DNA of 64,000 nucleotides from Nocardia transvalensis NBRC 15921. GTDB taxonomy: Bacteria > Actinomycetota > Actinomycetes > Mycobacteriales > Mycobacteriaceae. The position numbers and the translations under genes are program-made. Under the pieces are notes generated by a model. That model worked only from the letters and a program-made list of their open reading frames with translations, did not search any database and was not told the origin of the DNA. This document shows, in pieces, positions 35,032-44,452 of the stretch. Position 1 is the stretch's first letter. Each line of letters opens with the position of its first letter. The stretch lies in NCBI RefSeq assembly GCF_000308875.1, contig NZ_BAGL01000027.1, positions 62,001 to 126,000 on the forward strand, given 5' to 3'.

Positions 35032-36534
35032 ATGGCGACGGATCCTCCGGCGGACTCGCTGGCCGCCGAGGACGCGGGGTACCACAAGGAATTGCGGCCG
35101 CGTCAGCTCCAGATGATCGCCATCGGCGGGGCCATCGGCACCGGGCTGTTCCTCGGCTCGGCCGGTCGGCTGCACACCGCCGGGCCGGGGTTGTTCCTGG
35201 TCTACGGCGTGTGCGGCGTCTTCGTCTTCTTCATCCTGCGGGCCCTCGGCGAGCTGGTGCTGCATCGTCCGTCGTCCGGGTCGTTCGTGTCCTACGCACG
35301 CGAGTTCTACGGGGAGAAGCTGGCATTCGGCGTCGGCTGGATGTACTTCTTCCACTGGTGCATGAGCGGGATCGTGGATATCACGGCGATCGCCACCTAT
35401 GTGCACTACTGGGGTGCGTTCCACGCGATACCGCAGTGGACGATCGCGCTGATCGCCCTCGTGATCGTGGTGTCGATCAATCTGGTGTCGGTGAAGTGGT
35501 TCGGCGAGTTGGAGTTCTGGGCGGCCTTGATCAAGGTCGCGGCGCTGGTCACCTTCCTCGTCGTCGGCACGGTCTTCCTCGCGGGCCGGTTCACGCTGGA
35601 CGGGCAGACGACCGGCCCGGGCGTGATCGGCGACCACGGCGGGCTGTTCCCGACCGGCCTGCTGCCGCTGGTGACCGTCACCACGGGCGTCGTATTCGCT
35701 TATTCCGCAGTGGAATTGGTCGGCACGGCGGCGGGGGAGACCGATGATCCGGCGAAGGTCATGCCGCGTGCGATCAACTCCGTCATCGCCCGGATCGCGG
35801 TGTTCTATGTGGGCTCGCTGGTGATTCTCGGACTGCTGCTGCCGTACACGGCATTCACACCGGGGGTCAGCCCGTTCGTCACCTTCTTCTCGAAACTCGG
35901 TGTCGGCGGGGCGGATTCGGTGATGAACCTGGTCGTCCTGACCGCCGCGTTCTCCAGTCTCAACGCCGGGCTGTATTCCACCGGCCGGATCCTGCGGTCG
36001 ATGTCGATGAACGGCAGCGCACCGGCACTGGCCGCGCGCATGTCCGGGGGCGGCGTGCCCTACGTGGGCATTCTCGCGACCGGCGCGATCGCGCTGATCG
36101 GTGTCGGGTTGAACGCCGTGGTGCCGGACAAGGCGTACGAGATCGTGCTGAACATGTCGGCGATCGGCGTGCTGTCGGCGTGGGCGGCCATCGTGCTCTG
36201 CCAGCTACGCTTGTGGCAGCGGTGGCGGCAGGGCCTGCTCGAACGCCCGGCGTTCCGCCTGTTCGGCGCGCCGTACACGAGCATCGCCACGCTGATCTTC
36301 CTCGCCGTCGTCGTCGGGCTCATGGCGTTCAGCGACGACGAGGTGCAGCGGGGCGCGGTGATCGCCGCCGCGGTGATCATGATTCCGGTGCTGGTCGGCG
36401 GCTGGTTCGTGACGCGCGGGCGGGTCCTGCGGATCGCGGCGGAGCGGGCGGGTATCACGGGTCAGTATCCGGTGCTCGCCGAGCGGCCGCCGCGGGGCGA
36501 CACCGGCGGTCGCGATCCATCCGGGAAGGAGTAG
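35032..36534 (+). CDS. ansP: L-asparagine-type amino acid permease (APC family)
   Basis: A 500-residue amino acid permease with 12 membrane helices. The substrate-binding stretch [17 protein letters not shown], then [20 protein letters not shown] and [20 protein letters not shown], closely follow mycobacterial AnsP, so asparagine is the best guess; related GABA or D-serine carriers cannot be ruled out. The ATG at 35032 follows a GAGGA site. The FAD oxidase gene follows after four bases, so the two are co-transcribed. Confidence 0.83.
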   Translation: MATDPPADSLAAEDAGYHKELRPRQLQMIAIGGAIGTGLFLGSAGRLHTAGPGLFLVYGVCGVFVFFILRALGELVLHRPSSGSFVSYAREFYGEKLAFGVGWMYFFHWCMSGIVDITAIATYVHYWGAFHAIPQWTIALIALVIVVSINLVSVKWFGELEFWAALIKVAALVTFLVVGTVFLAGRFTLDGQTTGPGVIGDHGGLFPTGLLPLVTVTTGVVFAYSAVELVGTAAGETDDPAKVMPRAINSVIARIAVFYVGSLVILGLLLPYTAFTPGVSPFVTFFSKLGVGGADSVMNLVVLTAAFSSLNAGLYSTGRILRSMSMNGSAPALAARMSGGGVPYVGILATGAIALIGVGLNAVVPDKAYEIVLNMSAIGVLSAWAAIVLCQLRLWQRWRQGLLERPAFRLFGAPYTSIATLIFLAVVVGLMAFSDDEVQRGAVIAAAVIMIPVLVGGWFVTRGRVLRIAAERAGITGQYPVLAERPPRGDTGGRDPSGKE

Positions 36535-36538
36535 GGCA

Positions 36539-37903
36539 GTGGCCTCGAACATTCTCGACGAACTGACCGAAATCGTCGGTGCGGCACACGTTCTCACCGA
36601 TCCCGGCATGACGGCGCACTACGTCACCGACTGGACCGGACGGTGGCACGGGACGACAACGGCTGTGGTCCGGCCCGCCGACACCCGCGAGGTGGCGCGG
36701 GTGATGCGGGTGTGCGGCCGGGCCGGGATCGCGGTGGTCCCGCAGGGCGGCAACACCGGGCTCGTGGGCGGCTCGATCCCGATGGACGGCGAGATCGTGC
36801 TGAGCCTGGCGCGCCTGGACACCGTCGACGGCGTGGACCCGATCGGCCACACCCTCGCCGCCGGGGCCGGCGTCACCGTGGCCCGCGCCCAGGCGGCCGC
36901 GCGGGAGGCGGGCCTCGCCTTCGGCATCGACCTGGCCTCGCGGGATTCGGCGACCCTCGGCGGGATCGTGGCGACGAACGCGGGCGGCGTGCGGATGATC
37001 AAATACGGCGATACCCGGGCCCAGCTGCTCGGCATCGAGGCCGTGCTGTCCGACGGCCGCGTGCTCACCCGCTGGAAGACCTTCCGCAAGGACAATGTCG
37101 GCTACCACCTGCCGAGTCTGCTGGCCGGATCGGAGGGGACGCTCGGCGTCGTCACCAAGGTCCTGATGAAACTGCATGTGCCGCCGTCGCAGACGCGGTG
37201 CGCCCTCGTCGGCATCCGGACGGTCGGCGCGGCGCCGGCGGTGGTCGACGCGCTGCGCCGCACGGGCCTGACCATCGAGGCCGCGGAGCTGATGACCGCG
37301 GCCGGGGTGGACCTGGTGCGCCGGCACCGCGCGCTGCGTCCGCCGCTGAATGCCGCCACGCCGTACTTCCTGCTGGTCGAGGTGTCCGGACCGCCGGATA
37401 CGGAATCGCTGCTGCTCGCCACGCTGGACGCGGCGAGCGATCTCGTGGTGGACGCCACGGTCGAGCGCGGCGACCGACTGTGGAGCTACCGCGAGGGGCA
37501 TACCGAGGCGATCAACGCCGTCTCGACGACGCCGCCGGTCAAGCTGGACATCACCACGCCCCTGGCCGGGGTCGAGACCTTCGTCGGCGCGCTCACCCGC
37601 ACCGTCGAGGCGGAGTTTCCCGCCGCGCGGCTGATCTGCTTCGGCCATATCGCGGACGGCAATGTGCACGTCAACCTGCTGGATGTCGATCCCGGGCAGG
37701 TGCGGAAGATCACCGGCCGGGTCTTCGAACTGGTCGCGGAGCACGACGGGAGTATCAGCGCCGAACACGGCGTCGGCCGATCGAAGGCGTCGTGGATCCA
37801 CCTGGCCCGGTCGGAGGTCGATATCGAGGTGATGAAGGCGATCCGCAACGGCGTCGACCCGTTGCTGATCTTGAATCCGCACATCCTGCCGGCGGTGCGG
37901 TAG
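36539..37903 (+). CDS. FAD-linked oxidase, 2-hydroxyacid dehydrogenase type
   Basis: A 454-residue flavoprotein of the FAD_binding_4 / FAD-oxidase_C group (GlcD, D-2-hydroxyglutarate and D-lactate dehydrogenases). PQGGNTGLVGGSIP binds FAD pyrophosphate, and the C-terminal metal-site motifs FGHIADGNVHVN and SAEHGVGRSK are intact. It would oxidise a D-2-hydroxyacid. It starts with GTG, four bases after the permease, suggesting that the imported compound or a product of it feeds this enzyme. Confidence 0.87.
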   Translation: MASNILDELTEIVGAAHVLTDPGMTAHYVTDWTGRWHGTTTAVVRPADTREVARVMRVCGRAGIAVVPQGGNTGLVGGSIPMDGEIVLSLARLDTVDGVDPIGHTLAAGAGVTVARAQAAAREAGLAFGIDLASRDSATLGGIVATNAGGVRMIKYGDTRAQLLGIEAVLSDGRVLTRWKTFRKDNVGYHLPSLLAGSEGTLGVVTKVLMKLHVPPSQTRCALVGIRTVGAAPAVVDALRRTGLTIEAAELMTAAGVDLVRRHRALRPPLNAATPYFLLVEVSGPPDTESLLLATLDAASDLVVDATVERGDRLWSYREGHTEAINAVSTTPPVKLDITTPLAGVETFVGALTRTVEAEFPAARLICFGHIADGNVHVNLLDVDPGQVRKITGRVFELVAEHDGSISAEHGVGRSKASWIHLARSEVDIEVMKAIRNGVDPLLILNPHILPAVR

Positions 37904-38047
37904 CCGCTCCCACCAGTGGGAATGCGGCCGTGGCGGGTGCGAGCAACAATTGGGACAACCGGTGCCGGCACCCGGTTCAACCACCCTCGACAGCAACGTT
38001 GCGCGAGTGCACCAGTTCGTCGTGATGAGTGAGGAGGTGGGGCGGAC

Positions 38048-38398
38048 ATGATCGATTGGCCCGTCTTCGTAGTAATAGCCGCCGCCGTGGTCTCGGTGAC
38101 CATGGTGATGGTGGGTGTCGCGCACCTGCGCACGACTCGCCGCCCGGTCGCGGTGCCGGCCAACGGAATTCGGTGTCCGGACGCCGAGCGGAACGATGCC
38201 GCGGGACGGCGTCCGGACGCCTGGCTCTCGGACTGGACGCACGCCGCGCCGCAGCGCGAGTTCACGGTCACCCAGGCACACGCCACCATGCAGCAGCACC
38301 GGACCTGCGGCATCGACAACTGCGCGCGCAAGGCCGCGGCCTTCGCGACGCTGGTGGAGCAGGGCCGGATGAAACCCGACTCCTCCCGGCGCGTGTGA
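38048..38398 (+). CDS. Small conserved-looking membrane-anchored protein
   Basis: A 116-residue protein with one N-terminal membrane helix (residues 5-26) and a soluble part with CGIDNCARKAAAFATLV near the C-terminus, where a Cys pair may bind metal. The segment around residues 42-58 is encoded by two near-copies of the palindrome GGCGTCCGGACGCC. A GAGGAGG site precedes the start. I do not recognise a function. Confidence 0.6.
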   Translation: MIDWPVFVVIAAAVVSVTMVMVGVAHLRTTRRPVAVPANGIRCPDAERNDAAGRRPDAWLSDWTHAAPQREFTVTQAHATMQQHRTCGIDNCARKAAAFATLVEQGRMKPDSSRRV

Positions 38399-38401
38399 GG
38401 A

Positions 38402-38932
38402 TCAGACCACTGTGTAACGGGCGCAGGCGAATTCGCCGTTCTGCGCCAGTTCGGTGAGCTTCAGTTCGACGTGGCGGGGGAGCAGCGGCGCACCGGCGCC
38501 GATGGTGACCGGGGCGATGGAGACGCACACCTCGTTCAGCAGGCCGTGATCGGCGAACTGGCCCGCCAGGTCGCCGCCACCGACCACCCAGATGCGCTTG
38601 TCCCCGGCCGCCTCCGCCATCTCCTTGTACACGGCGGGCACCGGGTCCTGGGTGAAGCGGACGTCGGCGCCGTCGGTGCGGGGCGGGAAGGTGCGGTGGG
38701 TGAAGACCCAGGCCGGCACCTCGTAGGGCCAGGGCTCCTCGGGGTGATTGTCCAGCAGCCACCGGTAGGTATTGGCGCCTATGGCGATTGCCCCGATCTC
38801 CTTGATGAACCCGACGTACCCCATAGGGCCGTCGCCGTCGTTGTCGCGGGTCAGCAGCCAGTCCAGGGAATGGTCCGCGGTGGCGATGAAACCGTCGAGG
38901 GTGGTCGCGGTGTAGTAGGTCGTGAAGGTCAA
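38402..38932 (-). CDS. RibD C-terminal / dihydrofolate reductase-like protein
   Basis: A 176-residue protein of the RibD_C/DHFR fold (TATTLDGFIATADHSLDWL at the start, IWVVGGGDLAGQFADHGLLNE later). These proteins bind NADPH and reduce pterin-like or other small molecules; the substrate is unknown. It starts with a TTG and is three bases from the stop of the AraC-DinB gene, so it is translated after it. Confidence 0.82.
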   Translation of the reverse strand: MTFTTYYTATTLDGFIATADHSLDWLLTRDNDGDGPMGYVGFIKEIGAIAIGANTYRWLLDNHPEEPWPYEVPAWVFTHRTFPPRTDGADVRFTQDPVPAVYKEMAEAAGDKRIWVVGGGDLAGQFADHGLLNEVCVSIAPVTIGAGAPLLPRHVELKLTELAQNGEFACARYTVV

Positions 38933-38935
38933 GGG

Positions 38936-39853
38936 TCAGCCTCTCTGTCGTAGCCACATGATCGGGTCGCCGTGGTCTATTTCCGTTGTGCCGTCGGGGA
39001 ATTCGGCGCGCAGCCAGTGCCGTATCAGCTGCCTGCGGTGCGCGGAGAAGGTCAGGACGTGGGCGACGACGCTGCCGAGGACGAAACTCTCCGGCGGTTC
39101 GCACAGCGCGTCGATCAAGGTGTCGCCCCAGCCGCCGCGCCGATCGATGGCGCGGATCGTGTCGAGCCAGCGCGGCGCCACGTCCTCCAGGCGGCGGGCG
39201 ATCTCCGGCAGGTCGTCGGATCCGCGCTCCGGGGTGTCCGCGCCGTCGATCGACGCCAGCCAGATCTCCTTGGTCCAGACGAGGTGGTCCAGGGCCGTCG
39301 CGATCGAGTCGTCGGGGCCGTCCCAGTCGAGGACGGCGTGTGCGCCCCGGCCGCGCCGGTACTGCTCATCGCCGAGGCCCTCCGCCAGCCGTAACAGCGC
39401 GCGGGTGTCGTCGAGATCGTGATGGATCAGCAGTGAGGTCGGATCCATGTCGTGTCTGCCTTTCGGTTCGCTCTCCACCCACAGCGCCATCGGCGGATGG
39501 AAGTGGATGCCGTTCGCCGCCGGTAGCCAGTGCTGCCTCGCCGTGGTCGGCGTCGCGCTCGGCGGATGCCCGTACGCCCTGCTGAACGCCCGGCTGAACC
39601 CCTCCACCGAGTCGTATCCCGCCGCGAACGCCACCTCGGTCACGGACGACCCGGTGCTCAGCTCCCACGCCGCCCGCTCCAGCAGCACCCGCCGCCGCAG
39701 CGCGACCGGCGACTCCCCGGTCCCGCGCGAGAACTGCCGCGCGAAGTGATACGGCGAAACGAATGCCCCCTCCGCCATCGCCCCCAGCGTCGCATTCCCC
39801 TCGTCGAGCACCGCATCCAGCAGCTCCCGCACCCGATCCCGTCCGTTGGTCAC
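38936..39853 (-). CDS. AraC helix-turn-helix fused to a DinB-like domain
   Basis: A 305-residue fusion. The N-terminal 105 residues are an AraC double helix-turn-helix (FVSPYHFARQFSRGTGESP, then VTEVAFAAGYDSVEGFSRAF). After a linker, residues about 140-300 form a DinB-type four-helix bundle (LDHLVWTKEIWLASIDG and VLTFSAHRRQLIRHWL), which may hold a metal with its histidines. Such fusions are probable small-molecule- or thiol-responsive regulators. Start is GTG 39853. The RibD-like gene downstream is the likely target. Confidence 0.83.
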   Translation of the reverse strand: MTNGRDRVRELLDAVLDEGNATLGAMAEGAFVSPYHFARQFSRGTGESPVALRRRVLLERAAWELSTGSSVTEVAFAAGYDSVEGFSRAFSRAYGHPPSATPTTARQHWLPAANGIHFHPPMALWVESEPKGRHDMDPTSLLIHHDLDDTRALLRLAEGLGDEQYRRGRGAHAVLDWDGPDDSIATALDHLVWTKEIWLASIDGADTPERGSDDLPEIARRLEDVAPRWLDTIRAIDRRGGWGDTLIDALCEPPESFVLGSVVAHVLTFSAHRRQLIRHWLRAEFPDGTTEIDHGDPIMWLRQRG

Positions 39854-39940
39854 GGGTATCAGTCTGGTACGCGCAGGTCGTCCGCCGCTTGACCGATCTT
39901 GCGCATTTGGCGACGTGTCGGGCCACGCCTCGTCTCCTCA

Positions 39941-39967
39941 TTTTCCGGCACGCTTTTGGCCGGAATC
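39941..39967 (+). repeat. Dispersed hairpin repeat, single copy
   Basis: A single unit of the repeat, with TTCCGGC and GCCGGAA stems around a nine-base loop, identical in the stem to the arms at 7303-7379 and to the copy at 63514. It sits in the 206-base gap between the divergent genes at 39853 and 40060. Confidence 0.85.
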
Positions 39968-40059
39968 CCTCTGCCCCTGACCACCCCGTCCATAGGGGTT
40001 ACCCAACCCCCACCCACTCCACCCGGCACGAATCCACCCCCGGCCCTAGGCTCCCTCCC

Positions 40060-40941
40060 ATGACGGCGGCCCGAACCCTGGCAATCGGCGCGGTATGCGC
40101 GGCACTCGGGCTGGGCGTGGCCCCGGCATCCCACGCCGAGGTCCCCACCACCGTCTGCGGTTCCCCACTGTCCGACTCCGAGATATCCACCATCGCCGAC
40201 CTCTCCGACACCACCCACCTCTCCGGAAATCCCTTGCAGCGCTTGGAGACCGGCGTAGACGACCTGCACCGGATCACGGAAATCCTGGTGGCGCACCAGG
40301 ATCGGCGCGGCCTGTTCGCCCTCGGTTTGGACATCGCCGAGCAACAGGCCGTCATGCCGCTACAGCGCGACCCGGCGGCCTTCGACTCCCCGGACTACGC
40401 CCACGCGATCAGCCTGGAGTTGCTCCGCCGCTACCTCGACAACCTGCACGCCGAATTCACCGGCGGCACGGTGGAACCGCACTGGGCCGAGTACTACGCC
40501 CTGGCCCGGCGATGCGAGGTATCGGGCGCGCAGGTCGCCATGGTCGGCTACAACGCGCACATCACGGTGGATCTGGCGTATTCGGTTGCGGCGGTGGGGA
40601 CTCGGCCGTCGAATGCGGCGGACTACTTCATGATCGTGGACGCCATCGCCTCGTCCGGGCCCGCTCTCGTGGACCGGACCAAGGCGGCATACGGCGTCGA
40701 CCTCGGCCCGCTGTGGCGGCTCTACTTCTTCGGCGAGGGGCTGGATCTGCTTGCGGGACAGGGAGTCGCGACGGGGGCGCTGCTGCGGCTCGCGGACGGG
40801 GGCTACAACGTGATCGTCTTCGGGAACGGTATGGCGCTGCAAGACCCCGCGCTCCACGACGCGACGGCCGCGGAGATCCGGCAGCTGTTCGACACCGCGA
40901 ACGTGGCGTTCGAGGTGCTGGCGGCGCTGCGCGGGCTATGA
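40060..40941 (+). CDS. Secreted DUF5995-like protein
   Basis: A 293-residue protein with a signal peptide (residues 1-23, cleavage after SHA). The mature part is helical and holds the pattern FALGLDIAEQQAVMP, YALARRCEVSGAQVAMVGYNAHI and DLGPLWRLYFFGEGLD, which I associate with DUF5995. The function is unknown. Two conserved cysteines appear, one at the mature N-terminus. Confidence 0.7.
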   Translation: MTAARTLAIGAVCAALGLGVAPASHAEVPTTVCGSPLSDSEISTIADLSDTTHLSGNPLQRLETGVDDLHRITEILVAHQDRRGLFALGLDIAEQQAVMPLQRDPAAFDSPDYAHAISLELLRRYLDNLHAEFTGGTVEPHWAEYYALARRCEVSGAQVAMVGYNAHITVDLAYSVAAVGTRPSNAADYFMIVDAIASSGPALVDRTKAAYGVDLGPLWRLYFFGEGLDLLAGQGVATGALLRLADGGYNVIVFGNGMALQDPALHDATAAEIRQLFDTANVAFEVLAALRGL

Positions 40942-40952
40942 GATCAAGGTTC

Positions 40953-41336
40953 CTACTTGAACGACACGCTGGGTCGTTGCAGCTGAGCCCAAGGACAGTA
41001 GGAGTCCACGGCTGCGGCGAGGAACGTGTACGGATAGTCGACCGACCCCCGCAAACTCTCGGCCAGCATGACCTGGTTGGACCCCGAGTTCCCGTTGGCC
41101 TCCAGCCACCCGCACTCCGCGTGGGCCAACTGGATCCCCGCGTCCTGGCGGACCGGATCGGCATCGTCGAGGTGACTCTGCCGTAAGAACTGACGATCGA
41201 CGGGGTTGCGCTCGGGGGTGACCCCTCGGCTGGCAGACGTGGGATCCGGCGAGGCGCCCGCGAGCGCACCGCCGGCAAGACATATGACCGCGCCCGCGGC
41301 AACAGCTGCCGAGACACGAAAAACCCTGTTGTGCAT
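40953..41336 (-). CDS. Secreted DUF732-like protein
   Basis: A 127-residue protein with a signal peptide (about residues 1-27) and a small helical mature domain with two cysteines (HAECGWLEANG and DSYCPWAQ). This is the usual layout of the DUF732 proteins of mycobacteria and nocardiae, whose role is not known. It converges with the DUF5995 gene, with 11 bases between the stops. Confidence 0.75.
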   Translation of the reverse strand: MHNRVFRVSAAVAAGAVICLAGGALAGASPDPTSASRGVTPERNPVDRQFLRQSHLDDADPVRQDAGIQLAHAECGWLEANGNSGSNQVMLAESLRGSVDYPYTFLAAAVDSYCPWAQLQRPSVSFK

Positions 41337-41616
41337 GATATTCCGGTGTGTCCTGATCTACTATGCCGAGCCAGCACCCGAGCAGCACCGATCCTCCATC
41401 CTCGGCACCACCACCACCGGCCCCCGTTAAGTGGTCGATCCTATTGCCGAACAGCAGGCGCCAGCAACGCCTCCCACCACCCGACGCCTCCCACATCTAC
41501 CATTCTCCACCCCCGTTAGCCATGCGGATGCGGGATCGGGAACCCGGTGACCTTGGGTCGCGGGGGTGGTGACGGCCGGCGCGAAACCGATGGCGTTGGA
41601 CCCTTGCGGACGACCG

Positions 41617-42228
41617 CTACTGCCCGATCGCCACGCGGACACCCCCGGAGAACGCCGAATCGTGAAACTCGACGGCAGCCGGGACCGTCCCCGGAGGCAC
41701 GTCGTAGGCGAGAACCACGGATATCTTGTTGCCGGGATTGACGTCCGTGACGAGCCCCTTGTTCAGGTTCAGCTCGGCCGCGCTGTCGTTCGTATAGACG
41801 CGGCCCTGAGCGTCGACCAGCTTCTGATTGTCCCTGAAGTAGGTCTGCGGCTTATCCCCGGTGTTGGAGACATCGACGTGCACGAGCACGTACTCACCCT
41901 GGGCGTCCTTCTTCAGGTACTCGTTGTCCCCGACGGACTCGACGGGCCCCTCCACTCCGGTGACGACGAACCCGAACTTTCCGTCCCGCACCTCCGACCC
42001 GGCGGGCTGCACACTGGTCCGTGCCGCCTCCTGCTTGGAGGCCTCGTGCACAGCCCCGCCGAACAGCGCGGCACATCCGCCGAACAACAGCACGAAGAAT
42101 GCGAGAATTCCGCCGAGAACCCACGGCCACATCCGGCGCTTCTTCGTCGGTGGCTGTGGCGGATATCCGCCGTATGCCGGTGAGCCGTATTGTGCGGGTG
42201 GGACATTCCGAGGTGGCATGTTCGTCAT
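41617..42228 (-). CDS. Membrane-anchored DUF4352-like protein
   Basis: A 203-residue protein. A Pro/Tyr-rich cytoplasmic start (about residues 1-30) precedes a membrane helix (WPWVLGGILAFFVLLFGGCAALF). The extracellular part is an immunoglobulin-like beta domain of the DUF4352/Telomeric-repeat-like type (VLVHVDVSNTGDKPQTYF, KLVDAQGRVYTND). The ATG at 42228 is chosen because AGGAGGGG lies at the correct distance; the GTG at 42237 would be too close. The 280-base gap downstream (41337-41616) shows no gene or clear terminator. Confidence 0.8.
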   Translation of the reverse strand: MTNMPPRNVPPAQYGSPAYGGYPPQPPTKKRRMWPWVLGGILAFFVLLFGGCAALFGGAVHEASKQEAARTSVQPAGSEVRDGKFGFVVTGVEGPVESVGDNEYLKKDAQGEYVLVHVDVSNTGDKPQTYFRDNQKLVDAQGRVYTNDSAAELNLNKGLVTDVNPGNKISVVLAYDVPPGTVPAAVEFHDSAFSGGVRVAIGQ

Positions 42229-42391
42229 CGAAACCACCCCTCCTTATTGTCGATCCGATGGTTGGGCTACGCCCTGTCACTCCCCGAATAGACAGGGCGA
42301 ACATCCAGCAGATCGCCCATCCTGCGCCGGTGGTTACTCCCCGATTGCCGTGTCGGACGATATGGTGACCTTCGGGTCAAGAATCGGGGAC

Positions 42392-42601
42392 TCACCCCCG
42401 TCTGCCCGTTGACCTTGGACCCTTGTCCCGCTCGATATCCGTGGTGGGCGGAGCGGGGTCGTTCGGTTCCGGGGTGGCCGGCGCGTCGGCGCTGCTGAAC
42501 ACCGGTTGGTTCGCTGTGGCGTCGCCAGGAGTGGGGGTGGTGGTGACGGATGCCTCGCTGTGACTGAACAGGCTAGGAGGCTGCGGATACTGCTCGTCCA
42601 T
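42392..42601 (-). CDS. Possible small Pro/Thr-rich protein
   Basis: A 69-residue frame rich in Pro, Thr and Asp, with no domain or membrane helix. The ordered opening MDEQYPQPPSLFSHSEAS looks non-random, but low complexity makes it hard to judge. It lies alone between the DUF4352 gene and the cold-shock promoter. Confidence 0.35.
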   Translation of the reverse strand: MDEQYPQPPSLFSHSEASVTTTPTPGDATANQPVFSSADAPATPEPNDPAPPTTDIERDKGPRSTGRRG

Positions 42602-42729
42602 GCCCGGATCATGCTCCGACGTGCGGGTAATAGCGAATCGACGCTGGAGTTCGGGGCCCGCACGAGTGGGTACTCACCGGTAGCTTCGCGGACGGCACTA
42701 GGGGGGTCGGTGTGGGCTCGGGCACGCTT

Positions 42730-42759
42730 TTGGGAGAAAGTTCCAGATTGTGGCATGAT
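42730..42759 (+). promoter_or_regulatory. Candidate promoter of the cold-shock gene
   Basis: TTGGGA (42730-42735) and CATGAT (42754-42759) are separated by 18 bases. The resulting leader would be about 58 bases and ends in an A-rich stretch with an AGGAAG site, as is usual for cold-shock mRNAs. The rest of the gap 42602-42824 shows no gene. Confidence 0.4.
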
Positions 42760-42824
42760 TGCAGGCGGGCACGGGTTGTTGAACAGATGAACTCCCGGCT
42801 CGCTACAGGAAGAAAAAATAAGTA

Positions 42825-43028
42825 ATGACGCAAGGCACCGTGAAGTGGTTTAACGGCGAAAAGGGCTTCGGATTCATCGCGCAAGACGGTGGCGGCCCCG
42901 ACGTGTTCGTCCACTACTCCGAGATTTCCGGCTCCGGCTTCAAGTCCCTCGACGAGGGTCAGCGCGTGGAGTTCGAGGTCGGTCAGGGCCAGAAGGGCCC
43001 CCAGGCCCAGCAGGTCCGCGCTATCTGA
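42825..43028 (+). CDS. cspA: Cold-shock protein, CspA family
   Basis: A 67-residue nucleic-acid-binding OB-fold protein. RNP1 (KGFGFIA) and RNP2 (VFVHYSEI) are intact, and the length is exactly that of the family. It acts as an RNA chaperone. A long AT-rich leader precedes it, and an intrinsic terminator begins 19 bases after the stop, so it is transcribed alone. Confidence 0.97.
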   Translation: MTQGTVKWFNGEKGFGFIAQDGGGPDVFVHYSEISGSGFKSLDEGQRVEFEVGQGQKGPQAQQVRAI

Positions 43029-43046
43029 TTCAGGTAGCCACAGTAG

Positions 43047-43079
43047 GAAACCCGCGCCATGGCGCGGGTTTCTTTGTTT
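43047..43079 (+). terminator. Intrinsic terminator of the cold-shock gene
   Basis: A 12-base-pair stem GAAACCCGCGCC / GGCGCGGGTTTC, closed at its tip by AT, is followed by TTTGTTT. Because the stem starts with A-rich bases, it may also stop transcription from the opposite strand. Confidence 0.9.
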
Positions 43080-43268
43080 CTACAGGTCCACGCCGGCGAG
43101 GAACGCGTCCCACTCACCGGGCGTGAAGACCAGGGCCGGGCCGTCAGGGTTCTTGGAGTCACGTACCCCCACCCGACCACCGTCGAGGAATGCAACCTCC
43201 ACACACTGACCGTTGGATGCGCTGCGGCTGCTCTTGAACCAGCGTGCTGTGGACAGATCAACGGTCAC
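43080..43268 (-). CDS. DUF397 protein
   Basis: A 62-residue DUF397 protein, recognisable by WFKSSRSASNGQCVEVAF, the VRDSKNP motif and the ending FTPGEWDAFLAGV. Such proteins are almost always paired with an XRE regulator, as here, and are thought to be its antagonist partner. It starts with GTG and overlaps the upstream XRE gene by 11 bases. Confidence 0.92.
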   Translation of the reverse strand: MTVDLSTARWFKSSRSASNGQCVEVAFLDGGRVGVRDSKNPDGPALVFTPGEWDAFLAGVDL

Positions 43269-44157
43269 CGTACTTCTCCTTCGCCACCTGCCGAAGCAGG
43301 TCTCGCGTGTACTTCTCGTCCAGCGCTGTTCGCCGAATATCGTCGGCCATCTCAGTGTATCGCTGGACCAGTTCCGGCTTGTCCATGTAGAGGTCGCTGC
43401 TCATGCCACCGTCGAGGTAGACCACCGGCGGCTCAACAGGGTTGCCCTTGCCGTCCGTGCCGAAGTCGAGGATCACGAACGAGCCGTGCAGGATTCCGCG
43501 AGTGAATCCCGCGGAGTGGGGATGGATCCGCAGACTGACATTGTCGCGCTTGCCGACCTCGGCGAGCTGGCCGAGTTGCGTGCGCATCACACGAGCGTCG
43601 CCGACCACACGATGCAAGGCGGACTCGTCGAGCAGAATCCCCAGATTCACCGGCCGAGCTTTGCGAGTGACGATCACCTGGCGGCGGAGGCGGATCTGCA
43701 CACGACGTTCGATCTCCTCGTCGGTTCCGTCGTGCAGAAACGCGCCGATCAGCGCGCGAGCATAGTCGGCGGTTTGTAGCAAACCGGGCACCTGCACTTC
43801 ATAGGACGTGAGGCATCGCGCCGATCGCTCCATGCCGACGTACATGTTGAACGCATCCGAGAACATCCCACCGAGCGCCGTGACCCCGTCTTCACCGTTG
43901 GCAGCGGCGGCTCGTGCGGCGAGGTCGACCGCCTGTGCTGTCTCCTCGGCGTCGACCTCGTAGACCATGCACAGCTCCCGCACGTCCTGCTTCCGCGGGT
44001 TGACCGTGCGCCCGGATTCCAAGCGCTGCAACGCGTTATAGCTGAGCTGCACCTCCTTGGCCGCCTCCTGGATGGTCAGACCTTGCCGCTCTCGTTTGTC
44101 GCGGAGAAACCGGCCGAGCTGACGTCGCAGCAGAGTGGGCGATACATCGTGGGGCAT
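43258..44157 (-). CDS. XRE-family regulator with DUF5753 domain
   Basis: A 299-residue regulator. Residues about 10-70 form a helix-turn-helix (LTIQEAAKEVQLSYNALQRLESG). Residues about 100-290 are a DUF5753 domain with EVQVPGLLQTADYARAL and the later LHRVVGDARVMRTQLGQL. It belongs to the large set of XRE-DUF397 pairs that control development and secondary traits in actinobacteria. The ATG at 44157 is chosen; longer upstream frames are Cys/Arg-rich and unlikely. Confidence 0.9.
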   Translation of the reverse strand: MPHDVSPTLLRRQLGRFLRDKRERQGLTIQEAAKEVQLSYNALQRLESGRTVNPRKQDVRELCMVYEVDAEETAQAVDLAARAAAANGEDGVTALGGMFSDAFNMYVGMERSARCLTSYEVQVPGLLQTADYARALIGAFLHDGTDEEIERRVQIRLRRQVIVTRKARPVNLGILLDESALHRVVGDARVMRTQLGQLAEVGKRDNVSLRIHPHSAGFTRGILHGSFVILDFGTDGKGNPVEPPVVYLDGGMSSDLYMDKPELVQRYTEMADDIRRTALDEKYTRDLLRQVAKEKYGDR

Positions 44158-44452
44158 CTGCGTTCCTCCTCGACTGAACACGCTCGACAACGGGTTTTGC
44201 CCACGTTTCGCCGCAGATCCGCACATGGTCCTGGGCTTTTGGGCAAGTTGGTCTGAACATTCGTTTCGGCATAGTCCGGACAGCGCCGCAGTGATGTGCT
44301 GGCTGTGCGCCCGACAGGAATCGGCAAAATCCACCCCCGCAGCTCGGCTTCGTACCCCCGCCGATTTCACGTACCGAAACTACCTGCGGCACAGAATAAA
44401 TGACCGCCGCGTCCGGGCGCACCCAGACACGCACACGACACGAGGTGGTTTT

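Noticed and set aside
42721..42733. GGCACGCTTTTGG near the cold-shock promoter, matching 13 bases of the dispersed repeat
   Set aside because: The second stem (GCCGGAA) is missing, so no hairpin forms; chance or a decayed copy.
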